Origin: Weeksellaceae bacterium
GTDB lineage: Bacteria; Bacteroidota; Bacteroidia; Flavobacteriales; Weeksellaceae
Length of the DNA stretch: 64,000 nucleotides
Direction: 5' to 3'
Assembly: GCA_019459455.1 (NCBI GenBank)
Contig: JAIBEX010000022.1
Coordinates: 1 to 64,000 of the forward strand
Positions 15,168-23,735 of this stretch are shown here, piece by piece. How positions within the stretch are numbered: the stretch's first letter is position 1; each line of letters starts with the position of its first letter. The notes beneath the pieces were generated by a model, which was not told the DNA's origin, did not search any database, and saw only the letters and a list, made by a program, of their open reading frames with translations. The translations under genes were made by a program, and so were the position numbers.

Positions 15168-18100
15168 ATGAAAAGAACAGACATAAAAACAATCCTCGTC
15201 ATCGGTTCTGGACCCATCATCATCGGGCAGGCGGCAGAATTCGATTACGCAGGAACCCAGGCTTGCCTGGCATTGAGGGAAGAAGGATATAAGGTGATTC
15301 TGATCAATTCCAATCCCGCCACCATCATGACCGATGTGGAGATTGCCGACAAGGTCTATATTGAACCCATTTCACTTCCATTTGTGAGTCACATCATCAG
15401 AAAGGAAAGGCCGGATGCGCTTTTGCCTACCTTAGGCGGACAGACGGGCCTTAATATGGCGGTAGAACTTGAAAAATCAGGTATTCTGGAAGAATGTAAA
15501 GTTGAGGTCCTGGGAACGAAACTTTCGGCCATCAATCAGGCAGAGGACCGGGATCTGTTCCGGGAACTCATGCGGGAACTGAACGAACCCGTTCCCGAAT
15601 CCGATATTGTAAATACCGTTCAGGGAGCTTTGGAATTTGCGCAGAACATCGGTTTTCCGGTGATTGTGCGTCCTGCATTTACAATGGGAGGGACCGGTGG
15701 CGGAATCGCCAGCAATGAAGAGGAACTGAAGGAAATCACAAGTTTTGGACTGAAATATTCGCCGGTAACCCAGTGTCTGATTGAAAAATCTATCGCCGGG
15801 TTCAAGGAAATTGAGTACGAGGTGATGCGCGACAAGAACGACAACGCGATCGTGGTCTGTAACATGGAAAACATCGATCCTGTGGGCGTGCATACCGGTG
15901 ATTCCATCGTAGTTGCGCCATCGCAGACTTTATCGGACCGCGAATACCAGATGCTTAGAAATTCTTCCCTGAAGATTATCCGCGCGCTGGGAATCGAAGG
16001 AGGCTGTAACGTACAGCTAGCTTTGGACCCGCATTCTTTTGATTATTTTATAATTGAAGTGAACCCGCGGGTTTCCCGTTCGTCGGCTTTGGCGAGTAAG
16101 GCTACCGGTTACCCGATTGCCAAGATTGCGGCCAAGATTGCGGTGGGTTTAACACTGGATGAAATCATGAACCCAGTAACAGGTAAGACTTACGCCTGCT
16201 TCGAACCGGCTTTGGACTATGTGGTAACGAAATTCCCAAGATTTCCGTTTGATAAATTTGAGACCGCAGACCGCCGTCTTTCCACCCAGATGAAAGCAAC
16301 GGGGGAAGTGATGGCAATAGGCAGAAACTTCGAGGAATCCCTTCAAAAAGCCATCCGTTCGCTGGAAACTGGCTTAAGACATATCGGTTTGAAATCGGCT
16401 CAGGCTGCAGCTCTTACTGACGAAGAAATCGAAAGAAGAATCCGGGTTTGCGATGACGAGAGGCTTTTTATCATCGGAGATGCCCTTAGAAGAGGCTATG
16501 ACTGGGAAAAAATTGTGGAATGGAGCAAAATAGACAAATTCTTCATCTACAAAATAAAGAAACTCATTGACTTTGAAAAAGTCATTGCAGACCATAAATT
16601 TGATACAGAAATCTTACTGAAAGCGAAAAAACTCGGTTTTTCAGATTTGAGCATCGCTCATTTGTGGAATTCGACCCAAAAGGAAATCTTTGAATTCAGA
16701 AAAGATAATTCGGTGATGCCTGTTTACAAAATGGTTGACACCTGCGCTGCTGAATTTGAAAGTGAAACGCCTTATTTCTACGGAACGTATGAGGAAGAAA
16801 ACGAAAGTATCCCTTCAAACCGCGAGAAGGTCATCGTGCTTGGATCAGGTCCGATCAGGATCGGTCAGGGTGTGGAGTTCGATTACGCGACGGTGCATTC
16901 GGTCTGGGCTATTAAGGAAATGGGGTATGAGGCGATCATCATCAACAATAATCCCGAAACAGTTTCCACCGATTTCTCGATCTCAGATAAACTCTATTTC
17001 GAACCTTTAACGGAAGAAGACGTTATGAACATCATCGAGCTGGAGAAACCCAAAGGGGTGGTGGTGCAGTTTGGCGGACAGACCGCAATCAATCTTGCCG
17101 ATAAACTTGCAGCGCACGGTGTACAGATTTTAGGAACTTCACTCGAAGACCTGGACCGTGCAGAAAACCGGAATAAATTCGAGGCTGCACTGCAGGAACT
17201 GGGTATTCCGCAGCCGCTTGGTAAGACCTGTTTCACCAAGGAGGAAGCTTTGGTCATTGCCAATGAAATCGGGTTCCCTGTACTGGTACGTCCGAGTTAC
17301 GTGTTAGGAGGAAGAGCGATGGAGATTGTGTATGATGAGAAGGAACTCGATTATTATATGACGAACGCGGTGAAGGAAAATTCGGAACATCCGATCCTTA
17401 TTGACCGCTATCTAACAGGGAAGGAAGTGGAGGTTGATGCCATTTCCGACGGTGAAACGGTGGTCATTCCGGGCATCATGGAACATATTGAAAGGGCAGG
17501 AGTGCACTCCGGAGATTCCATCGCGGTTTATCCACCCCAAAATATTGACCAGCGGCAGATTGATATGCTGGTTGATTATACGGTTAGGTTGGCGAAAGGC
17601 CTTAATGTCATTGGCTTGATGAACATCCAGTATGTGCTTTATCAGGGGGAAGTTTTCGTTATCGAGGTAAATCCGAGGTCAAGCCGGACTGTTCCGTTTC
17701 TTTCCAAAATCACAGAGATTCCGATGGCAAATCTGGCCACGAAAGTGATCCTTGGTCAAAAACTGAAGGACCTGGGCTATAAAAACGGACTGGCTCCCGT
17801 GAAGGAAGGAATTTTTGTGAAAGTGCCCGTATTTTCTTTCTCGAAACTGACAAAAGTGGATATCTCCCTCGGACCTGAAATGAAATCCACGGGAGAGGTA
17901 ATGGGGAAAGACACGACGTTGGAAAAAGCACTCTATAAAGGACTGATCGGTTCCGGCAGAAAGATGCCGCTGCACGGTGCCATTCTCTTCACGGTTGCCG
18001 ACAAGCACAAGGAGGAGGCCTGCGAACTGGCCAGGCGCTTCCAGGAAATCGGATTTAAGATCTGGGCGACAGAGGGCACCGCGAACTATTTTGAGGAGCA

Positions 18101-18350
18101 CGGCGTGCGTACAAAAATCGGTTACAAAATAGAAGAGAATCCGGAAATCAACCTTATCGACCTGATCCAGACCGGAAAGGTGCAGTACATTGTAAACACA
18201 ATGACCAAAGGAAAGCAATCGGAACGCGACGGTTTCCAGATCCGACGGACTTCTGTGGAGAACGGTGTCCCGTGTCTTACTTCCATGGATACAGTGGAAG
18301 CGATACTGAAGGTGATTGAAAGCATGAGCTTCAAGATGGAGAAGATGTAA
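15168..18350 (+). CDS. carB: carbamoyl-phosphate synthase, large subunit
   Basis: 1060 residues from the ATG at 15168 ([10 protein letters not shown]). An earlier TTG would read the repeat array as protein and is rejected. It makes carbamoyl phosphate from bicarbonate, ammonia delivered by CarA and two ATP. The duplicated ATP-grasp halves are evident: [17 protein letters not shown] begins the first and [16 protein letters not shown] the second, each with a glycine-rich ATP loop ([17 protein letters not shown]). The C-terminal MGS-like domain, which binds allosteric effectors such as UMP or ornithine in relatives, spans about 940-1060. It is separated from carA by the repeat-flanked four-helix-bundle gene. 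A strong terminator follows. Confidence 0.97.
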   Translation: MKRTDIKTILVIGSGPIIIGQAAEFDYAGTQACLALREEGYKVILINSNPATIMTDVEIADKVYIEPISLPFVSHIIRKERPDALLPTLGGQTGLNMAVELEKSGILEECKVEVLGTKLSAINQAEDRDLFRELMRELNEPVPESDIVNTVQGALEFAQNIGFPVIVRPAFTMGGTGGGIASNEEELKEITSFGLKYSPVTQCLIEKSIAGFKEIEYEVMRDKNDNAIVVCNMENIDPVGVHTGDSIVVAPSQTLSDREYQMLRNSSLKIIRALGIEGGCNVQLALDPHSFDYFIIEVNPRVSRSSALASKATGYPIAKIAAKIAVGLTLDEIMNPVTGKTYACFEPALDYVVTKFPRFPFDKFETADRRLSTQMKATGEVMAIGRNFEESLQKAIRSLETGLRHIGLKSAQAAALTDEEIERRIRVCDDERLFIIGDALRRGYDWEKIVEWSKIDKFFIYKIKKLIDFEKVIADHKFDTEILLKAKKLGFSDLSIAHLWNSTQKEIFEFRKDNSVMPVYKMVDTCAAEFESETPYFYGTYEEENESIPSNREKVIVLGSGPIRIGQGVEFDYATVHSVWAIKEMGYEAIIINNNPETVSTDFSISDKLYFEPLTEEDVMNIIELEKPKGVVVQFGGQTAINLADKLAAHGVQILGTSLEDLDRAENRNKFEAALQELGIPQPLGKTCFTKEEALVIANEIGFPVLVRPSYVLGGRAMEIVYDEKELDYYMTNAVKENSEHPILIDRYLTGKEVEVDAISDGETVVIPGIMEHIERAGVHSGDSIAVYPPQNIDQRQIDMLVDYTVRLAKGLNVIGLMNIQYVLYQGEVFVIEVNPRSSRTVPFLSKITEIPMANLATKVILGQKLKDLGYKNGLAPVKEGIFVKVPVFSFSKLTKVDISLGPEMKSTGEVMGKDTTLEKALYKGLIGSGRKMPLHGAILFTVADKHKEEACELARRFQEIGFKIWATEGTANYFEEHGVRTKIGYKIEENPEINLIDLIQTGKVQYIVNTMTKGKQSERDGFQIRRTSVENGVPCLTSMDTVEAILKVIESMSFKMEKM

Positions 18351-18375
18351 CATCTGAAATTATGATTTATCTCAT

Positions 18376-18402
18376 AGCGCACTGAAAAGTGCGCTTTTTT
18401 TG
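18376..18402 (+). terminator. terminator after carB
   Basis: AGCGCAC (18376-18382) and GTGCGCT (18389-18395) form a 7-bp stem with a TGAAAA loop, followed by seven T. It closes the pyrimidine/car transcript 26 bases after the carB stop. Confidence 0.88.
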
Positions 18403-18460
18403 TCAAAAATATCTTTCATCCAAATAAAAAAGGATAAATTTGTCTTAATTAGATTCCCAG

Positions 18461-18862
18461 ATGAAAGATCAGCATAAAATATTGATTTTCACACTGCTTG
18501 CGGTAAGCTTTTTCAGTTATTCCGGTTTTCTTTACAGTGCCAATTCTGCATACAAAACCGCTGAGGGGACTTCCTCAGACCGGGGAAAAAGGCTCTGGCA
18601 GGAAAAAAACTGCATTGCCTGTCATCAGATTTACGGCCTCGGCGGATATCTGGGTCCCGACCTCACAAATTCCTATTCCCAGCGGGGACCGGACTATATA
18701 AAAGCCTTTTTAAGAAGCGGTACCATGGTCATGCCCAATTATGGTTTCACTGAGATTGAGATTCAAGACCTGGCCCAATACATGAAAAGCATTGACGAAA
18801 GTGGTATCGGGATGCCCAGCAAATTAAAAATAAACTATGATGGAACAGTTCAGCAGCCTTAA
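18461..18862 (+). CDS. norC: nitric oxide reductase, cytochrome c subunit
   Basis: 133 residues. An N-terminal hydrophobic anchor (about 8-28) is followed by a periplasmic class I cytochrome c with CIACH (Cys51, Cys54, His55). An axial methionine lies in GTMVMPNYG (Met89 or Met91). GLGGYLGPDLTN is typical of NorC. It passes electrons to NorB for reduction of NO to N2O. It overlaps norB by 26 bases, indicating tight coupling. A TAAATTTG box at 18434-18441 just upstream is a plausible promoter element. No other denitrification gene (norD, norQ, nirK) is within the window, so NO detoxification is as likely as respiration. Confidence 0.93.
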   Translation: MKDQHKILIFTLLAVSFFSYSGFLYSANSAYKTAEGTSSDRGKRLWQEKNCIACHQIYGLGGYLGPDLTNSYSQRGPDYIKAFLRSGTMVMPNYGFTEIEIQDLAQYMKSIDESGIGMPSKLKINYDGTVQQP

Positions 18863-20159
18863 AAACCGCCCGGCATTTAAGTTTTTCTTTTTCGGACTGT
18901 TTCTGCTGGGCTTTCTGCTGTTTTTTGGCCTGATTGGCGCTTTACAGTATCTGGTGCCCGGTTTATTTAAGGATTATATGTCCTTCGAAAAAAGCCGTCC
19001 ACTGCACGTAACCGCGGCGGTTTTCTGGATTATTTTCTCTGCGGTGGGCACAGTATACACCTATCTGGAGCAAAGGAAACCCGACAGAATCTTTTCCCTG
19101 AAACTGATGAACATTCAGTTTTATATCATGTCGATTGCAGTGATTGTAATCCTCATCACCTACTTCTTCGGAATCTTTGGCGGCAGGGAATATTGGGAAT
19201 TCCATCCCGTCCTCGCCGTTCCGGTGGGAATCGGTTGGGTACTGTTTATTACAAATGTGGTAAAATCTGTCGGTACCATAAAGAAACAACCGGTGTATGT
19301 ATGGATGTGGTTAACCGGAGCCGTATTCTTTCTCTTTACCTTCCTGGAATCCTACCTTTGGCTCATCCCTTATTTCCGGTCCGGAATTGTGGGGGATATG
19401 ACCGTGCAGTGGAAGTCTTACGGTTCTATGGTTGGATGCTGGAACATGCTGATATACGGAAGCAGTATCTATCTTATGGATAAAATAAGCGGAAACGACC
19501 GGTACAGTTATTCCAAAATCGGTTTTCTGATCTATTTTCTCGGTCTTTTCAATCTGATGTTTAACTGGGGACATCATATCTATACCCTGCCTGCGCCTAA
19601 ATATGTTCAGTATATCAGTTATGGCGTAAGCATGACCGAACTGCTTCTGCTGGGAAGGATCATTATGTTGTGGCGGTCCTCGCTCACTACTGCCAAGAAG
19701 AACTATCATCTCTATTCCTACCGCTTCCTGCTTGCTGCCGACGTCTGGATCCTGCTCAACCTGATTCTTGCAATTATGATGTCGGTGCCGGCCATCAATG
19801 TGTACACCCATGGAACGCACATTACCGTGGCCCACGCCATGGGCACGACCATTGGTATTAATTCCTTCCTGTTGCTTTCCTTTATTTTTGATGCTTTTGG
19901 AATTAAGGAGAAAATTTCTGCCAGGCGGTTCACTTTTGCTTACCTCACCGTCAACATCAGTCTGCTCATTTTCTGGGTGGCTCTTATCGTTGCGGGCATC
20001 CTTAAAGCGGACTGGCAGATGCATCAACCCGAAAAACCCTTTGCCGAAATGATGAGTATGCTCAGACCGGCGTTCATTGTATTCTTCGCCGCCGGCGCAG
20101 GCCTGGCTGTCGGTTTTCTGATCATCGTCTATAAAATAGTGAAACATTACCGGCCGTAG
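18837..20159 (+). CDS. norB: nitric oxide reductase, catalytic subunit
   Basis: 440 residues and about 12 membrane helices, the size of short cNOR NorB rather than quinol-fed NorZ, which carries an N-terminal extension. Conserved heme and metal ligands are visible as histidines in FEKSRPLHVTAAVFW (low-spin heme region), NWGHHIYTLP and YTHGTHITVAHAMGTT (heme b3/FeB site). With NorC it reduces two NO to N2O at the membrane. Two ATG codons occur in tandem at 18837 and 18840, and either could be used. It overlaps norC and is followed after 34 bases by an unrelated secreted protein gene. Confidence 0.94.
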   Translation: MMEQFSSLKNRPAFKFFFFGLFLLGFLLFFGLIGALQYLVPGLFKDYMSFEKSRPLHVTAAVFWIIFSAVGTVYTYLEQRKPDRIFSLKLMNIQFYIMSIAVIVILITYFFGIFGGREYWEFHPVLAVPVGIGWVLFITNVVKSVGTIKKQPVYVWMWLTGAVFFLFTFLESYLWLIPYFRSGIVGDMTVQWKSYGSMVGCWNMLIYGSSIYLMDKISGNDRYSYSKIGFLIYFLGLFNLMFNWGHHIYTLPAPKYVQYISYGVSMTELLLLGRIIMLWRSSLTTAKKNYHLYSYRFLLAADVWILLNLILAIMMSVPAINVYTHGTHITVAHAMGTTIGINSFLLLSFIFDAFGIKEKISARRFTFAYLTVNISLLIFWVALIVAGILKADWQMHQPEKPFAEMMSMLRPAFIVFFAAGAGLAVGFLIIVYKIVKHYRP

Positions 20160-20193
20160 CGATAATATTTTTATCTTTATCAAAATTGATTTT

Positions 20194-20796
20194 ATGATTA
20201 AAAAACTAATATTAGCAGGTTTCCTGGCATTATCGGTCACGGTCTATTCACAGTACACGCTTCCGGCAGCAAGTCCGCGACAGAAAGTGGAACAGCAGTT
20301 CTCCACCTCCAAAATTACGGTTGATTACAGCAGACCCGGTGTGAAGGGCAGAAAAATCTTCGGTGAACTTGTTCCTTTCGGGAAAGTGTGGAGAGCAGGT
20401 GCTAACTCCGCAACAAAAATCACCTTTGAACAGTCGGTTACGGTAGGCGGAAAAGTAGTTCCTGCAGGTTCTTACGGAATGTTCGTTGTTCCAACGGATA
20501 AGGAATGGAAAATAATTTTAAATAAGGATGCACAGCAGTGGGGTGCCTACCAGTATGATGAAAAACTGAACGTTGTCGATATTACGGTCCCTGTTCAGAA
20601 ACTTATGGATAAGCAGGAATGGTTTGAAATAGAGCTGAATCCGGTGGATGATCATGCAGTAGATATGGTCATTAAATGGGATGTGGCAAAAGTGACCGTT
20701 CCTGTAAAGGTCAGTAATCCCGAAATGGTGTCAAAACTTGTGGATAAACTAAAAGAGATGAAACAGATTGAGCGCGATGCTGCGGCTAAAAAGTAA
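20194..20796 (+). CDS. DUF2911 family secreted protein
   Basis: 200 residues with a signal peptide (IKKLILAGFLALSVTVYSQ). The mature part matches the DUF2911 family common in Bacteroidota, recognised by VDYSRPGVKGRKIFGELVPFG, WRAGANSATKITF and the GSYGMFVVP/NKDAQQWGAYQY segments. The fold is probably beta-rich and periplasmic. No biochemical role is established that I know of. It follows norB by 34 bases in the same direction and could be co-transcribed, though the spacer carries a possible TATCTTTA promoter box. A good terminator lies downstream. Confidence 0.9.
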   Translation: MIKKLILAGFLALSVTVYSQYTLPAASPRQKVEQQFSTSKITVDYSRPGVKGRKIFGELVPFGKVWRAGANSATKITFEQSVTVGGKVVPAGSYGMFVVPTDKEWKIILNKDAQQWGAYQYDEKLNVVDITVPVQKLMDKQEWFEIELNPVDDHAVDMVIKWDVAKVTVPVKVSNPEMVSKLVDKLKEMKQIERDAAAKK

Positions 20797-20836
20797 TTGA
20801 TTGCAGATCGTTGGTCAGGCAGCTGACGGGAAATTT

Positions 20837-20879
20837 GAAAGAGGCTGTTTTCACCAGTGGTGAGGCAGTCTCTTTCTTA
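20837..20879 (+). terminator. terminator after the DUF2911 gene
   Basis: An 11-bp stem (GAAAGAGGCTG with CAGTCTCTTTC, one G-U pair) encloses a second small stem, CACC-AGT-GGTG, and is followed by a T-rich tail. Confidence 0.75.
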
Positions 20880-20934
20880 ATCCTGTAAGACATCTTCTGT
20901 TGCCCGTTATGCACCTCCAGCTGGCTGCGGTAGG

Positions 20935-21441
20935 TCATGCAAGGACCTTTTCAAAGGCTTTTCTCGTACTTCCGCGGAAGAATACTTCACCACAATAGGT
21001 ATATCCTAAATTGTTTAAGATCTTTAGCATCGCAGCGTTATCATAATTGGTATCCACCCTTATGCTGAAAATCTTACTTTTTAACGCAACTTCTTCAATC
21101 CTTCTGAATAAAATGGTGGCGACCCCTTTTCCTGCAGCTTCATCGGCCACTGCAACCCTGTGCACCACGTAAAACTCATTATTGGTAAGCCATTTCCCTT
21201 CAATCTTTTCGTAGGCCGGCTCATCGTTGAATATAAGGGCGGCATAGGCTATGATTTTCTCGTCATAGGTAAGGACGTATCCTAAACAATTGGCGATATC
21301 GGTCTGTACTGTTTCCGGATTAGGATAGCCATCCTGCCATTGGCTGGAACCTTCATTCTTTCTTCGTTTTATGGCCTGCTGCAGGATGTCCCATATTCTT
21401 TCTGTATCAGCAAACAGCGCCTTTCTTAAATGGATTTTCAT
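20935..21441 (-). CDS. GNAT-family N-acetyltransferase
   Basis: 168 residues covering one GNAT fold. Beta strands and the acetyl-CoA loop are visible around VHRVAVADEAAGKGVATILFRRIEE (about 112-137, with the Q/RxxGxG/A-like AAGKGVA), followed by the IRVDTNYDNAAMLKILNNLGY segment typical of small-molecule acetyltransferases. The N-terminus MKIHLRKALFADTERIWDIL is the usual first strand and helix. The substrate cannot be inferred. The gene stands alone and converges with the DUF2911 gene. Confidence 0.9.
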   Translation of the reverse strand: MKIHLRKALFADTERIWDILQQAIKRRKNEGSSQWQDGYPNPETVQTDIANCLGYVLTYDEKIIAYAALIFNDEPAYEKIEGKWLTNNEFYVVHRVAVADEAAGKGVATILFRRIEEVALKSKIFSIRVDTNYDNAAMLKILNNLGYTYCGEVFFRGSTRKAFEKVLA

Positions 21442-21527
21442 GAAGAAGTTTTAATGTTGTAAAAAGAAAGAACCGGAAATCCCAATGGTTCCGGTTCAAA
21501 AAAGTAGTAAAATTTAAAATAATGAAG

Positions 21528-21761
21528 TTATTGGGGTTTATCGTGTTTATCATTCTCCTGCAGCCAGGTGTCAATGATTTTAAATGCTTGCTGTTCATCC
21601 TGCAGATTTACTGCCAAGGTGAGCAGAATATCCTCATCATTACTCAAAAGGTCAGGTGTGGTTGCTCCTGTTTCCGCATCAATCCACGCCGATTCCAGTT
21701 TGGCTTTCAACAACTTTATTTCTTCAGGGGAGTCACTTTCAAAAACCGATACGCGGGTCAT
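21528..21761 (-). CDS. DUF2007-like small protein
   Basis: 77 residues from the ATG at 21759-21761; a GTG one codon earlier is less likely. It begins TRVSVFESDSPEEIKLLKAKLESAWIDAE, resembling the PII-like/DUF2007 putative signal-transducing domain, in which a small alpha/beta protein moves between strands and helices. No catalytic residues are evident. It lies between the GNAT gene and a methyltransferase gene, all on the minus strand, and a 7-1-7 palindrome (GTAGGAT/ATCCTAC at 21843-21857) lies about 80 bases upstream. Confidence 0.72.
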   Translation of the reverse strand: MTRVSVFESDSPEEIKLLKAKLESAWIDAETGATTPDLLSNDEDILLTLAVNLQDEQQAFKIIDTWLQENDKHDKPQ

Positions 21762-21842
21762 CACTTTGTTTGAGTTTGTGACTTCTAAGTTATGAAAATA
21801 TTTCAGAAATAAAAAGTGAAATTAATTTTGCTTAAGGTTTTT

Positions 21843-21857
21843 GTAGGATAATCCTAC
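21843..21857. promoter_or_regulatory. perfect 7-1-7 palindrome
   Basis: GTAGGAT and ATCCTAC flank one A, upstream of the DUF2007-like gene and just past the stop of the methyltransferase gene. The T-run is on the wrong side for a terminator in either direction, so a protein-binding dyad is more likely. Confidence 0.35.
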
Positions 21858-21895
21858 CACGCTAACTTAAAATTGTAACAGTTTCGGATTAAGAA

Positions 21896-22651
21896 TTATC
21901 TGTTCAGTTCGTCCAACACGTGCGTTTTTTTCTTTAAAAATTTTAAAACGAGGTAACTTAAACCGGTCAGGACGCACATCGTGATGAGGAAGTAATTGTA
22001 ATCCGCTTTCGTTTCTACGATTTCCCCCAAAATATCGAATGCACAAAAGATGAGGAAAAGCGCAAAAAGTCCGTTTTTCTCCTTCTTCAAAACCTTTTTC
22101 CAGCTAAAGTCCAGGTCAGCTTTTTGGAATTTTTTAAAGGCGGGGAAAAAAGCAGGGACGTTTTCTGCCCATTCTAAATACTGCTCTCCAAACTTTCTTC
22201 TTAGGAACTGCTCCTCTGCGTACATAATCCTCTCGTAATAAACCCAGTAAAAAAGAACAAAAGCGATGATGAACCAAAAGTGTCCTGTTAGTAGGGCAGG
22301 CCCAAACCACATTAAAAAATTGCCCAAATAGAGTGGATGTCTCACTATGGAATAGATGTCGGTGGTGTTTAAGCTGTCAGCCACCTGACCTTCGTTTGTA
22401 TTCCTTCCCGAGGTATTTTTAGGAGTATGCCCTACGGTATACATTCTTACAGAAAGTCCCACCAAACTGATCAGTAAGGCAAACATCTCATAGTAAATTT
22501 CATACGGCGTTTCTTCTAAGAAGAAGGTCTCCGGATATATTTCGGTACGGATATATAATATGGTACCGACAAATAAAACGATTAGGGGTAAATAACTTCT
22601 GTACTTAAAAAGCCAGTTGCCCTGTTCTTCAAATTCCTCCTGTAGAGCCAT
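21896..22651 (-). CDS. isoprenylcysteine carboxyl methyltransferase-like membrane methyltransferase
   Basis: 251 residues with about six membrane segments. The SAM-binding hallmark of the ICMT/PEMT group is present: YSIVRHPLYLGNFLMWFG (about 112-129), then FYWVYYERIMYAEEQFLRRKFGEQYLEW, including the conserved E-E-x-L-x-x-x-F-G-x-x-Y pattern. Members methylate lipids, prenylated peptides or lipid A phosphate. A role as a lipid A phosphate methyltransferase is possible, but the substrate is not determined by sequence alone. The C-terminal third has two additional helices. It is transcribed alone, 130 bases before the DUF2007-like gene. Confidence 0.8.
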   Translation of the reverse strand: MALQEEFEEQGNWLFKYRSYLPLIVLFVGTILYIRTEIYPETFFLEETPYEIYYEMFALLISLVGLSVRMYTVGHTPKNTSGRNTNEGQVADSLNTTDIYSIVRHPLYLGNFLMWFGPALLTGHFWFIIAFVLFYWVYYERIMYAEEQFLRRKFGEQYLEWAENVPAFFPAFKKFQKADLDFSWKKVLKKEKNGLFALFLIFCAFDILGEIVETKADYNYFLITMCVLTGLSYLVLKFLKKKTHVLDELNR

Positions 22652-22849
22652 TCTTTATAAATTTAAGTTGTTTTTCCCAGTCATAGACTTTCCATTTAAT
22701 CTACTTGTGACACTCGGGAGCAAATCAGATTTGACCCGGGGTTATTAAAAAACTGCTTCATCAAATTTACTGAATTCGCTTCTGTTTTGGTAAAAAAATT
22801 ACAAAATTGAACTGTCTTGAATCATTATCCCGGAAAGATAACTGTAAAA

Positions 22850-22878
22850 TAAAAAAACCTACTGAAAATCAGTAGGTT
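22850..22878 (-). terminator. terminator after tRNA-Ser
   Basis: On the minus strand an ACCTACTGA/TCAGTAGGT stem is followed by seven T. It lies 15 bases beyond the mature 3' end of the tRNA. Confidence 0.85.
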
Positions 22879-22892
22879 AATCAAATGTTGAG

Positions 22893-22977
22893 CGGAGAAA
22901 GAGGGATTCGAACCCCCGGACCTGTTACAGTCAACAGTTTTCAAGACTGCCGCAATCGACCACTCTGCCATTTCTCC
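22893..22977 (-). tRNA. tRNA-Ser (anticodon UGA)
   Basis: 85 bases. The acceptor stem GGAGAAA/TTTCTCC carries discriminator G, and CCA is not encoded. The anticodon loop CTTGAAA carries TGA, the T arm has GGTTCGAATCC, and a long class II variable arm is present, as expected for serine tRNA. It is a lone tRNA gene with its own terminator. Confidence 0.95.
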
Positions 22978-23290
22978 ATGAACGAGTTTGTCGTTTTCAG
23001 TGGTGCAAATATAGGATACTCCGCTATTTCTTCAAAATTTTTTTCAAACTAATTTAGATCCTTTGTTTAACAGCTTATAAATCAACCGCGTGAACTCTTG
23101 CTTTTTTTCGATTTATGGAGATTGGAAAAATTTATTCTGATACATGAACTGCTTGTCAGTTAAGATTGTTGCTGTAATTGAGGAAGATTTCTCTTTTTAG
23201 ATGTTAAATATCGTAATAGACAAAACAAATGATGTCGGTTCGGTTAGTTCTGAACTAATATTTATATTTGCGGTAATATTACGCCAGCAC
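22978..23290. other. intergenic region between tRNA-Ser and the efflux operon
   Basis: About 310 bases. It holds the tRNA promoter on the left and, at 23244-23270, the operator and promoter of the efflux operon. An in-frame extension of the regulator gene up to 23201 exists but lies upstream of the promoter and is not used. Nothing else is recognised. Confidence 0.5.
23244..23270 (+). promoter_or_regulatory. operator palindrome and -7 box of the RND efflux operon
   Basis: TTAGTTC-T-GAACTAA (23244-23258) is a perfect 7-1-7 palindrome placed just before TATATTTG (23263-23270), the -7 element. A repressor bound there would block polymerase, so autoregulation by the GbsR/MarR-type protein encoded next is the simplest reading. 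Confidence 0.65.
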
Positions 23291-23734
23291 ATGACCAAAA
23301 GCCTTTTAATAGACAATGATATATTCCAGGATTTGGTGAAATTCTACAGCGAAACATTCAGTTTGCCGCCACTTGCTGCGAAAATTTATGCCTACCTCCT
23401 ATTTGATTTTGAGAAGAAAGGAATCAGCTTTGATGAATTTGTAGAGATTTTTTCTGTCAGTAAAAGTTCTGTCTCTTCCAATATTAATGTCCTCTTAAAC
23501 CTTAAAATCATTAAAGACTACAGTAAGATAAATGAAAGGAAGCGGTATTTTGTGGTGAACGATAATTTTCTGAAGATGCGCTTCACCCAAATCATTGACC
23601 GCCTGAACAGAGAAATCGAGATATTGGACAGTATCCAGGAATTCCGCGGAAAAACCGACGAAAAATATGAGGTTTACAAAGAACTCATGACCAAAAACAT
23701 CAATAATATTAAGAATTCATTAAGCAAGTTATAA
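23291..23734 (+). CDS. GbsR/MarR-family transcriptional regulator
   Basis: 147 residues from the ATG at 23291, which follows a -7 box by 20 bases; an upstream extension would begin before the promoter. A winged HTH spans about 25-90: LPPLAAKIYAYLLFDFEKKG leads into the recognition part EIFSVSKSSVSSNINVLLN, then the wing YSKINERKRYFVV. The C-terminal helix pair (about 95-147) would dimerise it. It belongs to the GbsR-like branch that often governs drug efflux operons in Bacteroidota. The next gene starts two bases after its stop, so it is the first gene of the operon it probably represses. Confidence 0.87.
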   Translation: MTKSLLIDNDIFQDLVKFYSETFSLPPLAAKIYAYLLFDFEKKGISFDEFVEIFSVSKSSVSSNINVLLNLKIIKDYSKINERKRYFVVNDNFLKMRFTQIIDRLNREIEILDSIQEFRGKTDEKYEVYKELMTKNINNIKNSLSKL

Positions 23735-23735
23735 A

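Noticed and set aside
19311-20240. 309-codon open frame on the minus strand opposite norB
   Set aside because: Low-complexity polar translation without motifs. The plus strand encodes an intact NorB with heme ligands.
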